Counted from the stretch's first letter, positions 27,261-35,895 are shown. The stretch is DNA of 64,000 nucleotides from Nocardioides sp. SYSU D00038 (GCF_016924665.1 NZ_JAFFJT010000016.1:367649-431648); one strand, 5' to 3'. Notes: a model not told the origin generated them from the letters alone. Translations and numbers: made by a program.

Positions 27261-27908
27261 ATGGCGACGAGGAAGTACGAGCAGGTGCGCCGAGCGGAGG
27301 CGGCTGCGGAGACCCGGCGGCGGATCCTCGAGGCGGTGGGCCAGCGGCTGCGAGAGGCGCCGACGGAACAGCCGAGCCTCGAGAAGGTCGCCTCGCTGGC
27401 AGGGGTCTCCAGGTCGACGATCTACGCCGACTTCGGCTCGCGGGCGGGGCTCTTCGACGCGTTCGTCGCCGACCTGTGGGACCGCACCGGTCTGAAGGAG
27501 CTGGGCGAGGCCGTCAAGAGCGACGACGCCCGGGAGCACCTGCACCGGGGGATAGCGGCCGCGAGCAGGATGAAGGGCCGGGAGATCACCATCTACCGGG
27601 TGCTGCACGCCATGGACCGGCTCGATCCGGAGTCGGCCGGCCGGGCGGTGCGGCACATGGAGGAGGATCGCAAGGCCGGGATGAAGCAGCTCGCCGAGCA
27701 CCTGGCCGAGGAAGGAGTCCTGCGCGAGGACGTCAGCAAGGAGCAGGCCTTCGACGCCCTGTGGGTGCTGACCAGCTTCGAGGCCCTGGACCTGTTGGTC
27801 ACCGGGCGCCGGATGTCCCTCGACCGGGCGATCGACACGCTGGTGACGATGGCGGAACGCTCGGTGTGCCGACCCGAGACGTCCCGGACGGCGCGGAAGA
27901 AGGGCTGA
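27261..27908 (+). CDS. TetR family transcriptional regulator
   Basis: 215 residues. N-terminal helix-turn-helix 'TRRRILEAVGQRL...PSLEKVASLAGVSRSTIYADFGSRAGLFDAFV' (~18-65), then a helical ligand domain. ATG 27261 lies 6 nt after CATGCT, a possible -10 for leaderless expression. The divergent region holds TGACA and TGTCA (inverted, near 27179-27210) that could be an operator. Likely targets are the divergent DUF418 gene and perhaps the convergent minus-strand cluster. Confidence 0.88.
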   Translation: MATRKYEQVRRAEAAAETRRRILEAVGQRLREAPTEQPSLEKVASLAGVSRSTIYADFGSRAGLFDAFVADLWDRTGLKELGEAVKSDDAREHLHRGIAAASRMKGREITIYRVLHAMDRLDPESAGRAVRHMEEDRKAGMKQLAEHLAEEGVLREDVSKEQAFDALWVLTSFEALDLLVTGRRMSLDRAIDTLVTMAERSVCRPETSRTARKKG

Positions 27909-27920
27909 CCGGCCGGCTGG

Positions 27921-28346
27921 TCAGGACGGCAGCCGGAAACCATAGGCGTGCTGCACCCTGAGGCGCACCACGATCCGTCGTTCCTCCAGCATCAGGTCCT
28001 CGAACGCCGTCCAGTCCTCGGGTTCGCCCTGGACGGCGCGGTAGTGGTCACGCAGCTCGGCCATGACGGCGTCGTCGCGGTGCGTGACCGGCTCGGTCAG
28101 CTCCACGGGACCTTCCACGACGGCGTAGGACCAGAAGTCCGGACCCCGAACGTGGAGGGCGGCCCAGGGCGATCGCCGGAGGTTGGCCGCCTTGGCGCGG
28201 CCGGGCAGGGTCGAGACGCGGGCTGTGCCGTGGTCGTCGACCACGTGCAGCACGCTGGACAGCTGCGGACGACCGTCGCGCCGGATCGTGGCGAGGGTGC
28301 CCTGGTGGGAACGGCGCGCGAGGTCCACGGCCTCGGTGTGGTCCAT
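27921..28346 (-). CDS. PPOX-class F420-dependent (split beta-barrel) oxidoreductase
   Basis: 141 residues, split beta-barrel fold: 'HQGTLATIRRDGRPQLSSVLHVVDDHGTARVSTLPGRAKAANLRRSPWAALHV', then 'YAVVEGPVEL' and 'VVRLRVQHAYGF'. The 'KAANLRRSPWAALHV' element is typical of actinobacterial F420H2-dependent PPOX proteins, which reduce diverse substrates. It begins 8 nt after a 57-codon ORF and is probably the last gene of the minus-strand cluster from the FAD monooxygenase. Confidence 0.82.
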   Translation of the reverse strand: MDHTEAVDLARRSHQGTLATIRRDGRPQLSSVLHVVDDHGTARVSTLPGRAKAANLRRSPWAALHVRGPDFWSYAVVEGPVELTEPVTHRDDAVMAELRDHYRAVQGEPEDWTAFEDLMLEERRIVVRLRVQHAYGFRLPS

Positions 28347-28354
28347 CGTCACCC

Positions 28355-28528
28355 TCAGCCGAGGACGGTGAGGGCGACGGGCCCGCCCGGACGAACCCTG
28401 CCCTTGATCGCACCGTCCGCGATCGGTGCTCGAGGGGACGGAGCTCCGGGCCAGGCCGGACGCGACTGCGCCGTCCACACCTGAGGCGGCAGGACCGGCG
28501 TGGCGGTGGTGCGGGTGATGCCGGGCAT
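28355..28528 (-). CDS. Candidate 57-residue protein between exporter and PPOX genes
   Basis: ATG 28528 has GAGAGGA upstream at good spacing. The 58-codon frame has mostly G/C third positions (about 48 of 57), like real genes here, and its stop is 8 nt before the PPOX start. The product begins MPGITRTTATPVLPPQVW, is rich in Pro, Ala, Thr and Arg, lacks cysteine, and ends 'GGPVALTVLG'. I recognise no family. It could be a small protein, a leader-like peptide, or chance. Confidence 0.45.
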   Translation of the reverse strand: MPGITRTTATPVLPPQVWTAQSRPAWPGAPSPRAPIADGAIKGRVRPGGPVALTVLG

Positions 28529-28556
28529 GGTGGTTCCTCTCGGCCAGCCGGCGCGA

Positions 28557-29999
28557 TCAGGCGACCGGATCGGGGTCGTGGGTGTTCACGGTGCGGAGAC
28601 CGACGACGGCCGCCGCGACGAGCAGTCCGACGCCGACCAGGAGCGCGCGTCCGAATCCGTCGGTGAGGGCCTCGGCCGCGGTGGCCCCCGCCGCCAGCTC
28701 GTCGTCGTTGACAGCGTCCGAGACGGCGAGCAGCACGGCCAGCCCGAGGGCGGCGCCGACCTGCTGACCGGAGTTGAGCAATGCGGCCGCCGTTCCGGAC
28801 CGGTCCTCGGTGACCCCGGCGTGGCCGGCCGCGACGACGGCGACGAAGACGAACCCGATCCCGCTGGAGAGGACGAGCAGCCCCGGCAGCAGGTCGGCTG
28901 CGTACGAGCCGTCGGCCGGCAGCCGCGACAGCAGCAGAAGCCCCAGGGCGGTGGTCAGCGAGCCGCCGACGACCATCGGTCGGGTCCCGAGTCGGGCGAT
29001 GAGCTGGGCAGCGGCAGCGGATGACGCCGCTGCCACCAGGCACGACGGGACGTAGGCGAGCCCGGTCCGGACGGGCCCGTAGCCGAGCACGTCCTGCATG
29101 TAGACGGTGACGAAGAAGAACAGGGAGAGGAAGCCGGCGAAGGTCGCGAGCTGGACGAGGTTGGCGGCCGCCACCCCCGGCAAGCGGAGGAGGGACGGAG
29201 GAAGCAGTGGCTCTGGGGCCCTCCGCTCCACCTCCGTGAAGGCCACGAACAGACCGGCGGCGGCGAGCAGCTCCAGCACGGTCCGGGGGGCCGACCAACC
29301 GCGGTCGGGTGCCTCGACCAGCGCGTGGACCAGGACGATCATGCCGGCGGTGGCGAGCAGGGCCCCCACGAGGTCGAACCGGCCGCGAGGTCCGCGGGGA
29401 CGGTCGGCCGGGACCAGCGCAAGGATCGGACCGACGAGGAGCGCGCACAGCAGCGGGTTGACGAGCATCACCCAGCGCCAGTCGGCGATCTCGGTGAGCA
29501 CACCCCCGGCCAGGACGCCGACGGCCGAGGACACCCCGGCGACGGCACCCCAGACGCCGAGCGCACGATGGCGGTCGGCCCGCTCGGTGAACGTGGTCGT
29601 CAGGATCGAGAGGGCAGCCGGCAGGCTCAGAGCCGCACCCGTGCCCTGGACCAGGCGGGCTCCGACGAGAGCCTCGGCGGACTGGGCGAAACCGCCCACG
29701 AGTGACGCGGCGCCGAACACGGCCAGGCCGGCGAGCAGCACCCGCCGCCGTCCGAGCAGGTCGGCCATCCGGCCGCCCACCAGCATGAAGCCGCCGTAGG
29801 TGAGCAGGTAGCCGCTGGGCACCCACTGGAGCTGCTGCAGCGGGATGTCCAGGTCGTCCCGGACCGCCGGCAGCGCGACGTTCACGATCGTCGCGTCGAC
29901 GAAGTCGAGGAAGGCGACCGCGCAGACGAGGGCCAGGACCAGGCGACCGCGACGTGAGTGGAGGTCGGAAGGAGTCGCCTCCGGCAGGGTTGTGGTCAT
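28557..29999 (-). CDS. MFS transporter, DHA2 (14-TMS) drug-efflux type
   Basis: 480 residues from ATG 29999, which overlaps the methyltransferase stop (ATGA). Fourteen membrane segments are predicted. Family motifs: 'LDFVDATIVNVALPAV' (motif D1), 'GGRMADLLGRRRVL' (motif A) and 'LVQGTGAALSLPAAL' (motif C, antiporter-type). These proton antiporters export drugs or metabolites. Within a monooxygenase-methyltransferase operon it probably exports the product or confers self-resistance. Confidence 0.92.
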   Translation of the reverse strand: MTTTLPEATPSDLHSRRGRLVLALVCAVAFLDFVDATIVNVALPAVRDDLDIPLQQLQWVPSGYLLTYGGFMLVGGRMADLLGRRRVLLAGLAVFGAASLVGGFAQSAEALVGARLVQGTGAALSLPAALSILTTTFTERADRHRALGVWGAVAGVSSAVGVLAGGVLTEIADWRWVMLVNPLLCALLVGPILALVPADRPRGPRGRFDLVGALLATAGMIVLVHALVEAPDRGWSAPRTVLELLAAAGLFVAFTEVERRAPEPLLPPSLLRLPGVAAANLVQLATFAGFLSLFFFVTVYMQDVLGYGPVRTGLAYVPSCLVAAASSAAAAQLIARLGTRPMVVGGSLTTALGLLLLSRLPADGSYAADLLPGLLVLSSGIGFVFVAVVAAGHAGVTEDRSGTAAALLNSGQQVGAALGLAVLLAVSDAVNDDELAAGATAAEALTDGFGRALLVGVGLLVAAAVVGLRTVNTHDPDPVA

Positions 30000-30829
30000 C
30001 GGGTCTCCTGGTGGGGACCGCGCTCGTCGGCGAGCAGCGGGTGCGCCGAGTAGGACACGGGGATGGTGGAGATCGGGTCGTCGAGGACGGCGGCCTCGTC
30101 GCGGCGGGCGACCGCCCGCACGTAGCCCAGGTACCGGCCTCGGTCGGCCTCGACGGCTGCGATCTCGGTTGCGTTGTCGGGGGCGACGGCGTGCTGCCAC
30201 TGCAGCCAGAGTCGCCAGCCATCCTCGAGCGCGTCGGCGTGCTGGACGTCGACGACGCCGCTGCGGCCCCAGTGTCGGCGCCACCACGCCGCGGTCTGCA
30301 GGCAGGCGAGGCTCGGCTCCCACCACGTCGCGAGGTGTGCCGGGGGACGGTCGTGGATGTCCTGCGTCAAGCCGGCGCCGGCGATCGCGACCTGACCTCC
30401 GGGCCTGACCAGCCGGGCCAGGTAGGGGAGGTAGAGGGCGTCGGTGCCGTAGTAGACGTAGGAGTCGATGCTCACGATCGCGTCGAAGAAGTCCCGCGCG
30501 AACGGCAGTGCCCGTGCCTCGCCGTGGAGGGCGAACACGTCGTGGTCGACACCGGCGTCACGGAACCGGCGGGCCCGGTCGTCGACCGGGAACCACAGGT
30601 CGGTCGACCAGACCTGGACCCCGAACTCACGGTGCAGGAAGACCGAGGACGCGCCCCGCCCGGCGCCGAGGTCCAGCACGCGCATGCCCGGCTGGAGGTC
30701 GAGCGCCTCGGTCAGCCACTCGGTCAGCCACAGCGAGTTCGCTCCGCCGCTGACGCAGGAGCGCAACCAGTCCGGGTGGTAGGCGGAGGCGCGAGGGAAG
30801 CGGGGGTGGGTCAGGAGGGCGTCGTTCAT
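29996..30829 (-). CDS. Class I SAM-dependent methyltransferase
   Basis: 277 residues. SAM-binding motif I 'MRVLDLGAGRGASSVFL' lies near residues 49-65, followed by 'VWSTDLWFP', 'ALPFARDFFDAIVSIDSYVYYG' and 'LVRPGGQVAIAG', the order of a Rossmann methyltransferase. The C-terminal part is Trp-rich ('ATWWEPSLACLQTAAWWRRHWG'). It is coupled by 4-bp overlaps to the monooxygenase upstream and the exporter downstream, so it probably methylates the same molecule or an intermediate. The substrate is unknown. Confidence 0.9.
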   Translation of the reverse strand: MNDALLTHPRFPRASAYHPDWLRSCVSGGANSLWLTEWLTEALDLQPGMRVLDLGAGRGASSVFLHREFGVQVWSTDLWFPVDDRARRFRDAGVDHDVFALHGEARALPFARDFFDAIVSIDSYVYYGTDALYLPYLARLVRPGGQVAIAGAGLTQDIHDRPPAHLATWWEPSLACLQTAAWWRRHWGRSGVVDVQHADALEDGWRLWLQWQHAVAPDNATEIAAVEADRGRYLGYVRAVARRDEAAVLDDPISTIPVSYSAHPLLADERGPHQETR

Positions 30830-32331
30830 CGGGTTGCTCCTTCGGGGTGGTGGATGGGTGTGAGCAGGTCACCGATCGCCCGGGTGAGGTCGGCGGTCGC
30901 CCGGTCGACGGTGGCGGCGCCGTACCAGCCGGCGACGGGCACGCCGTCGGGGCGGACGAGCAGCGCGCCGAGTGGCCGGATGCCGAGCGCGTGCAGCGTC
31001 GGTGGCGGCAGTACGGCGATCTCGACGGGCAGTCGCTGCGGCAGTCCGGCCGCGGCGCCCGCCCACGGACCTTCGGCGCCGGTAAGCAGGGTGAGGCCGC
31101 CGGAGACCAGGTCGAGCGTGGAGCGCGGAGGCTCGCCCGGTCGGGACGGCGGCAGCCACGCGTGCTGCAGGCGCCCGCCGAGGTCGTGCAACAGCTCGGT
31201 GAGCACCGTGTGGCAGCCCCCGTCCGGGTCGGCGGCACGAGCGACGTCCGCGGCGGCCAGCGGGCGCATCTCCTCCTCGTAGGTGTCGAGGAACCCGGGC
31301 GGCGCCCAACCGTGGGCGACCCACGCGAGTCGCCACCCCAGTGCGAGGCCGTCGCGGACGGCCATGGCGAGCCCGTTGCCTCCTCGGGGGGTCACGCGGT
31401 GCGCGGCGTCACCCACCAGGTGGACGCGGCCGAGCGAGTAGCGCTCGGCCAGCGTGGCACCGGCGACGAAGGTACTGGTCCGGGCGATCGAGATGCCGAC
31501 GTCGGGCACTCCGACCGCGGCGCGGATGCGCCGGGTGAGGACCGACGGGTGGCTCAGCGCGTGCGCGTCGTCGTCCGGGCCCAGGACCACGCCGTACTGC
31601 CATCGCGTGCCGCCGCCGGCGGGGATCAGGATGCCGGAGCCGTTCGGCTGGCGGATCGAGTACAGGGCATGGCGGCGCTCACCGAGGACGGGCCACAACG
31701 GTGCGCGGAACTCGGCGCTGACCCCGCGCATGACGTCGGTGGCTCCCACGACGTCGATTCCGAGGAGCTGACGCACGGTGCTGCGGGCGCCGTCGGCTCC
31801 GATCACGTACCGAGCGCGCACCCGAGCTGCAGTCGGGTCGTGGGCTGCGCGCACGACGAGGTCGACGCCGTCCGCGTCCTGCTCGAGCCCGGCCACCTCG
31901 ACGCCGCGGCAGACGGTCGCGGTCTTGTGCCTGGCCAACTCGTCGAGCAGCACCAGCTCGAGGTCGTCCTGAGCCACTCGGACAGACGAGGTCGGACTCA
32001 CCACCTCGCTCTGGACGTGGTCCGGGACGTTGATCTGGCGGCGGACCCCGGCGCTGGCCTCGGCCACGGTGGTGACCTCCAGCAGGGTGAGGTCGACGTC
32101 GTCGGCGCAGGCCCGAAGCTCGGCTTCGATGCCCCAGGATCGGAAGATCTCCATCTGGCGCACGGTCACGCCTACCGCCCGGGGCAGGTCGGAGACGCCG
32201 GTCCGCTTGTCGAGAACGACGACCTCGACCCCGGCGCGCGCCAGTGACACCGCGGCCACGAGTCCGGCCGGGCCGGCGCCGACGACGGCGACATGCGTCT
32301 GGCGGGGGAGCTGCGTCACTGGTTGCCTCAT
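30826..32331 (-). CDS. FAD-dependent aromatic-ring monooxygenase (PHBH/RdmE type)
   Basis: 501 residues from ATG 32331; an in-frame start at 32385 would lie on the -35 of the promoter. FAD motif GAGPAG near residue 17, DG motif 'VIGADGARSTVRQLLGI' and GD motif 'RVHLVGDAAHRVTPRGGNGLAMAVRDGLALGWRLAW' are complete. These class A flavoprotein hydroxylases act on phenolic or polyketide rings, and some inactivate antibiotics such as rifamycins or tetracyclines. First gene of a four- or five-gene operon with methyltransferase, exporter and PPOX protein. Confidence 0.9.
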   Translation of the reverse strand: MRQPVTQLPRQTHVAVVGAGPAGLVAAVSLARAGVEVVVLDKRTGVSDLPRAVGVTVRQMEIFRSWGIEAELRACADDVDLTLLEVTTVAEASAGVRRQINVPDHVQSEVVSPTSSVRVAQDDLELVLLDELARHKTATVCRGVEVAGLEQDADGVDLVVRAAHDPTAARVRARYVIGADGARSTVRQLLGIDVVGATDVMRGVSAEFRAPLWPVLGERRHALYSIRQPNGSGILIPAGGGTRWQYGVVLGPDDDAHALSHPSVLTRRIRAAVGVPDVGISIARTSTFVAGATLAERYSLGRVHLVGDAAHRVTPRGGNGLAMAVRDGLALGWRLAWVAHGWAPPGFLDTYEEEMRPLAAADVARAADPDGGCHTVLTELLHDLGGRLQHAWLPPSRPGEPPRSTLDLVSGGLTLLTGAEGPWAGAAAGLPQRLPVEIAVLPPPTLHALGIRPLGALLVRPDGVPVAGWYGAATVDRATADLTRAIGDLLTPIHHPEGATR

Positions 32332-32340
32332 TTCATAGAG

Positions 32341-32385
32341 CGATGTGTAGCGCCAATATGACACATCGAGTAGACAGCCTGTCAA
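32341..32385 (-). promoter_or_regulatory. Promoter and palindromic operator of the monooxygenase operon
   Basis: On the minus strand, -35 TTGACA (32380-32385), 18-bp spacer and -10 TCATAT (32356-32361). CGATGTGT (32341-32348) and ACACATCG (32361-32368) are perfect inverted arms with 12 bp between, overlapping the -10 and start region, as expected for a repressor site. The regulator is not identified; the TetR at 27261 is a candidate. Confidence 0.65.
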
Positions 32386-32841
32386 GTGAAATGACTTTCC
32401 GGGCGTGACGGGGTCGCGACCGAACGGCCGGACACCGCGGGTCGGGCCCGACCGTCACGTGACCACGACGCCACCACCGGCGTGACGACCGCCGTCGGGC
32501 CGGGACGCCTATGGGATGGGGCTCGAGCACGTCGCCTTCGTGAGGCCCACGGCTCGAGGACCTCGCGATGCCCCCACGTCCCGGCTCCGTCCGGCGGGCG
32601 GTTCCAGACGCGGAACTGGGGCGAGCTCGATCAGTCGACGGTGTGACCGGTCACGGAGTGCGGGTCGCGCAGCAGGAGCACGGGGATGGGCCGACCGTGC
32701 CGGACGTGTCGACGTCGGTCCTGGCGTGCTGTCGGAGACGGGGGCGGAGGGCGAGGTGGGTGCGCCACGTCGGCGCGCGGATCCCGAGGTGGCTGGACTA
32801 CCGCGCCGCTGTCGTCCTGCCGCCCGGGTGGTCGAGCGCGG
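32386..32841. other. 456 bp without a supported gene
   Basis: Neither strand has a frame with convincing start, codon pattern and family resemblance. A minus-strand segment near 32635-32695 reads RPIPVLLLRDPHS before a stop, recalling the C-terminus of universal stress proteins, but the frame upstream is not conserved. A decayed gene is possible. Confidence 0.4.
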
Positions 32842-33642
32842 TCATCCTGCGCGCCCCCTCTGGACGATTTCGGTCAGCACCGACGGGTCGGACAGGTAGA
32901 CCTCGTGCTCGCCGGTGACCCGCACCGGCGGCCTGCCCGTCCACGAGGTGATCCGCCGCGCGGCCAGCCGGATCGGGGGGATGGTCTCCGACCCGAGTCC
33001 GACGGTGACGTCGAGGCCCGCGAGGTCGCGGCGCCGGAACCGGTAGGTCGGGATGCCCGGTTCGTCGCGGATCATCGCCTCGGCGTTCGCCCGGGTGGCG
33101 GCAAGGGAAGGTTCGTCGACCGTCACCTGCCGGCCGAGGATGAGCTTCAGCAGGACGGCTTGGGCACCTACGAAGTCCCCTGGGTGGCGGCGGAGGTGCC
33201 GACGGGCGGGCATCATCATCGCCCGTTGGGCCAGACCGCCGCCGGGGACAACGCCCAGGGCAGGTGGCTCCCAGGCGATCACGCGCCCCACCGCCCCCGG
33301 GTGCCTGGCTGCGAGAGCCAGAGCCACGACGGCGCCGGAGCTGACACCGACGACGGTGGGCGAGTCCAGGTCGAGGGCCTCGATGAGTCCCCTTGCGTCG
33401 TCGGCGTGCTGGGTCGCCCCACTCCCGGGCCAGGCATCGCGGCCCGACCGACCGGTACCGCGTCGGTCGTAGACCGTCACCTCGTAGCCGACCGCGGCCA
33501 GGCTCTCGGCTTGTCCGGTCAGCATGGTGGCGTCCTCACCGCCGCCGTGGATGAGCAACAGGGGGCGACCGGCGCCGCGAATGTCCGCGACGAGGGTGGT
33601 GCCGCGAACGAGGAGCTTCCTGGTCTCGGTGAGGGGGGCCAT
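32842..33642 (-). CDS. Alpha/beta-fold hydrolase
   Basis: 266 residues from ATG 33642, which lies 7 nt after TAAAGT (leaderless-type spacing); an in-frame ATG at 33663 is the alternative. Oxyanion region 'LLLIHGGGEDATML', nucleophile elbow GVSSG (Ser at ~103), 'VYDRRGTGRSG', and a C-terminal 'VRVTGEHEVYLSD' that would hold the acid/His region, although the usual GH(F/P) histidine is not obvious: the late 'TGEHEVY' is the best candidate. Cytosolic, substrate unknown. It lies upstream of, and in the same direction as, the monooxygenase operon. Confidence 0.82.
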   Translation of the reverse strand: MAPLTETRKLLVRGTTLVADIRGAGRPLLLIHGGGEDATMLTGQAESLAAVGYEVTVYDRRGTGRSGRDAWPGSGATQHADDARGLIEALDLDSPTVVGVSSGAVVALALAARHPGAVGRVIAWEPPALGVVPGGGLAQRAMMMPARRHLRRHPGDFVGAQAVLLKLILGRQVTVDEPSLAATRANAEAMIRDEPGIPTYRFRRRDLAGLDVTVGLGSETIPPIRLAARRITSWTGRPPVRVTGEHEVYLSDPSVLTEIVQRGRAG

Positions 33643-33701
33643 GGACCAGACTTTAACGGACATGCTGTCTTGTGAAAAGGGATGCACGTGCACCGCGGTG
33701 G

Positions 33702-33741
33702 TTGACAGCAGCCATATGCTGTAGCAAAGTCACGATGCAAC
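33702..33741 (+). promoter_or_regulatory. Promoter with GntR-type operator, site 1
   Basis: -35 TTGACA (33702-33707), 17-bp spacer, -10 CAAAGT (33725-33730). The spacer holds TATGCTGTAGCAAA (33715-33728) with the palindromic core TGC-TGTA-GCA; ATGCAAC follows at 33735-33741. The same elements occur at sites 2 (36524-36563) and 3 (44534-44569). Drives the HD-domain gene. Confidence 0.7.
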
Positions 33742-33763
33742 AGTTTCCAAGCGGAGAGCGGAC

Positions 33764-34363
33764 ATGGTCGACACCGTGGGTCCCACGTCCCCGGCCCAGC
33801 CCGGGGTCACCGTCGAGGACGTCCTCACCACCTTTCCCGAGCTGCGGGACATCGCCGACGACGACCTGCGTCGGAGCGTGGTCGACATCTGGCTGGAGGT
33901 GCTCGCCGAGAGCGGCTGGGACTCGATCGCCGACGTGCCGAAGCACCCCTACGAGGTGCCGGCCAGCGTGAAGCTGGTCGAGCACACCCGGTCGACCACG
34001 CAGATGGCGGTCGCGGTCGCCGAGGTGGCCGAGCGCGTGCAGGGGGCCCCCTACGACCGCGACCTGCTGATCGCCGCGGCGAACCTCCACGACGTCAGCA
34101 AGCTCATGGAGTTCGAGCCGTCGGAGGAGGGCGGCCGGGCCTCGCGGTTCGGCCGGCTGGTCCAGCACGGCGTCTACGGCGCGCACAAGATGTGGGAGAA
34201 GGGCCTGCCGCTCGAGCTGGTCCACAACGTCATCGTGCACACCGAGACGTCGCGGTACGCGCCGCAGACCTGGGAGGCGGTGGTCGTGCACGCCGTCGAC
34301 GCGCTCGACTCCCGGGCGCTCGACCTGCTGCACGGCGGCGTGCCCGCGGTCACCAAGGACTAG
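33764..34363 (+). CDS. HD-domain protein, predicted metal-dependent phosphohydrolase
   Basis: 199 residues. The HD motif is complete: H74, H109-D110 and D179, with additional histidines at 135, 141 and 154-159 ('LVQHGVYGAHKM', 'VIVHTE'). HD proteins hydrolyse phosphoesters or nucleotides; the physiological substrate is not known. The promoter carries the putative GntR operator, so the gene is expected to be co-regulated with the acid-catabolism genes. The MFS gene follows 20 bp later. Confidence 0.82.
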   Translation: MVDTVGPTSPAQPGVTVEDVLTTFPELRDIADDDLRRSVVDIWLEVLAESGWDSIADVPKHPYEVPASVKLVEHTRSTTQMAVAVAEVAERVQGAPYDRDLLIAAANLHDVSKLMEFEPSEEGGRASRFGRLVQHGVYGAHKMWEKGLPLELVHNVIVHTETSRYAPQTWEAVVVHAVDALDSRALDLLHGGVPAVTKD

Positions 34364-34383
34364 GTGGCGGCCTGCCCACCTCG

Positions 34384-35895
34384 ATGAGGCGCGCCGGGAG
34401 CGGGACGGGCTTCGACCGGCGGCTGGTCGCACCGATGGTGCTCGGCTCCGTGCTCAACCCCGTCAACTCCTCGATCATCGCGGTCTCGCTGGTGCCGATC
34501 GGCCGCGACCTCGGCGCCTCGCCCGCGGAGACCGCGTGGCTGGTCTCCGGGCTCTACCTCGCGACGGCGGTCGGGCAGCCGGTGGTGGGCCGGCTCGTCG
34601 ACGTCCTCGGCCCGCGCCGCCTCTACCTCGCCGGCAGCGCCCTGGTCGGTCTCGCCGGCCTGCTCGGCCTGCTCGCCCAGGACCTCGGCACCCTCGTCGC
34701 CGCGCGGGTGCTGCTCGGCATCGGCACCTGCGCCGGCCACCCGTCGTCGATGTACCTCATCCGCAGCGAGGCCCGGCGCACCGGACGCGCCAGCCCCGCC
34801 GGCATCCTCACCGTGCTCTCGGTCGCCAACCAGACCTTCGCGGTGCTCGGCCCGCCGCTGGGCGGGCTGCTCATCGGCGTCGCGGGCTGGCGCAGCACGT
34901 TCGCGGTGAACATCCCGCTCTCCCTGGCCTGCCTGTGGCTGGGGGCGCGCCGGCTGCCGCACCACCAGCGCATCGCCGACGGTCCGCGGACGCGGCTGGA
35001 CCCGCTCGGCGCAGCGTTGTTCGGGGGGTTCCTGGTCTGCGCGATGCTGGTGCTGATCGAGCGCGACCCCGACCTCTGGCCGCTGCTCGTGGTGGCGGCC
35101 GCGGCCGCGATCGCGTTCGTGGGCGTCGAGCTGCGGGTCGCCGAGCCGTTCGTCGACCTCCGCCTGCTGCTCGGCAACCCGGCGTTGGTGGCGACGTACG
35201 CCCGCACGCTGCTGACCGCGACCGTCACCTACGTCTTCCTCTTCGGCTACACCCAGTGGCTCCAGGACGGTCGCGGGCTCGCCGCCGGCGAGGCGGGACT
35301 GCTGATCATCCCGACCTTCCTGGTGGCGATCGCCGTGGCCGCGGTGACCGGCCGCGGCAGGCGGGTGCGGGCCAGGTTGGTGACCGGCGGGCTCGTGCAG
35401 GTGGCGGTCTGCGTGCCGCTCCTGGTCCTCGGTGACGACGTGCCGGTGCTGGCCCTGGTCGGGCTCGCGGTGCTCGTGGGCGTCCCGCAGGGCCTGCTCA
35501 ACCTGGCCAACCAGCACACGCTCTACGACCAGGCCGAGCCTGCCCGGCTGGCCTCCTCGGCCGGGCTCCAGCGGACCTCGATGTACGTCGGCGCCCTGCT
35601 CGCAGCCGCGGCCGTCGGAGCGGTGCTCGACGACGGCGCGACGACGGCGGGGATGCGGACCCTGGGCTGGTACGCCCTCGTGCTGGCGGCGGTGGCGCTG
35701 GTCATCACCGTGGCGGACCGCAGCCTGGGTCGGGTCGGTCGCGGACCGGAGGGGAGGCCGCGTCAGCCGGGCTCGGGCGCGGCCGACTCGAGCATGTCGC
35801 TCAGGCCGGCGCGGGCGCGCTCGGTGGCGATCCGCTCGGCGGCGGCCGGGTCGCGGTCGCGCAGGGCGCGCACCAGGCGCCGGTGGTTCTGGTAG
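34384..35895 (+). CDS. MFS transporter, DHA2-like
   Basis: 503 residues from ATG 34384. Thirteen to fourteen membrane segments with 'LNPVNSSIIAVSLVPIGRDL', 'VVGRLVDVLGPRRLYLAG' (motif A) and 'VLLGIGTCAGHPSSMYLI'. The last ~50 residues, after 'ALVITVADRSLGRVG', are Arg/Ser-rich and read antisense to the GntR gene. A 133-bp 3' overlap of convergent genes is unusual, and the transport domain is complete before it. It is probably co-transcribed with the HD-domain gene. Confidence 0.88.
   Translation: MRRAGSGTGFDRRLVAPMVLGSVLNPVNSSIIAVSLVPIGRDLGASPAETAWLVSGLYLATAVGQPVVGRLVDVLGPRRLYLAGSALVGLAGLLGLLAQDLGTLVAARVLLGIGTCAGHPSSMYLIRSEARRTGRASPAGILTVLSVANQTFAVLGPPLGGLLIGVAGWRSTFAVNIPLSLACLWLGARRLPHHQRIADGPRTRLDPLGAALFGGFLVCAMLVLIERDPDLWPLLVVAAAAAIAFVGVELRVAEPFVDLRLLLGNPALVATYARTLLTATVTYVFLFGYTQWLQDGRGLAAGEAGLLIIPTFLVAIAVAAVTGRGRRVRARLVTGGLVQVAVCVPLLVLGDDVPVLALVGLAVLVGVPQGLLNLANQHTLYDQAEPARLASSAGLQRTSMYVGALLAAAAVGAVLDDGATTAGMRTLGWYALVLAAVALVITVADRSLGRVGRGPEGRPRQPGSGAADSSMSLRPARARSVAIRSAAAGSRSRRARTRRRWFW

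Noticed and set aside
28048..30222. Long open frames antisense to the MFS and methyltransferase genes
   Set aside because: Arg/Pro/Ala-rich translations without family resemblance; artefacts of high-GC coding on the other strand.
32635..32695. Universal stress protein remnant
   Set aside because: Only a short C-terminal-like string (RPIPVLLLRDPHS) is visible; the upstream frame gives no USP motif, so a gene call is not justified.
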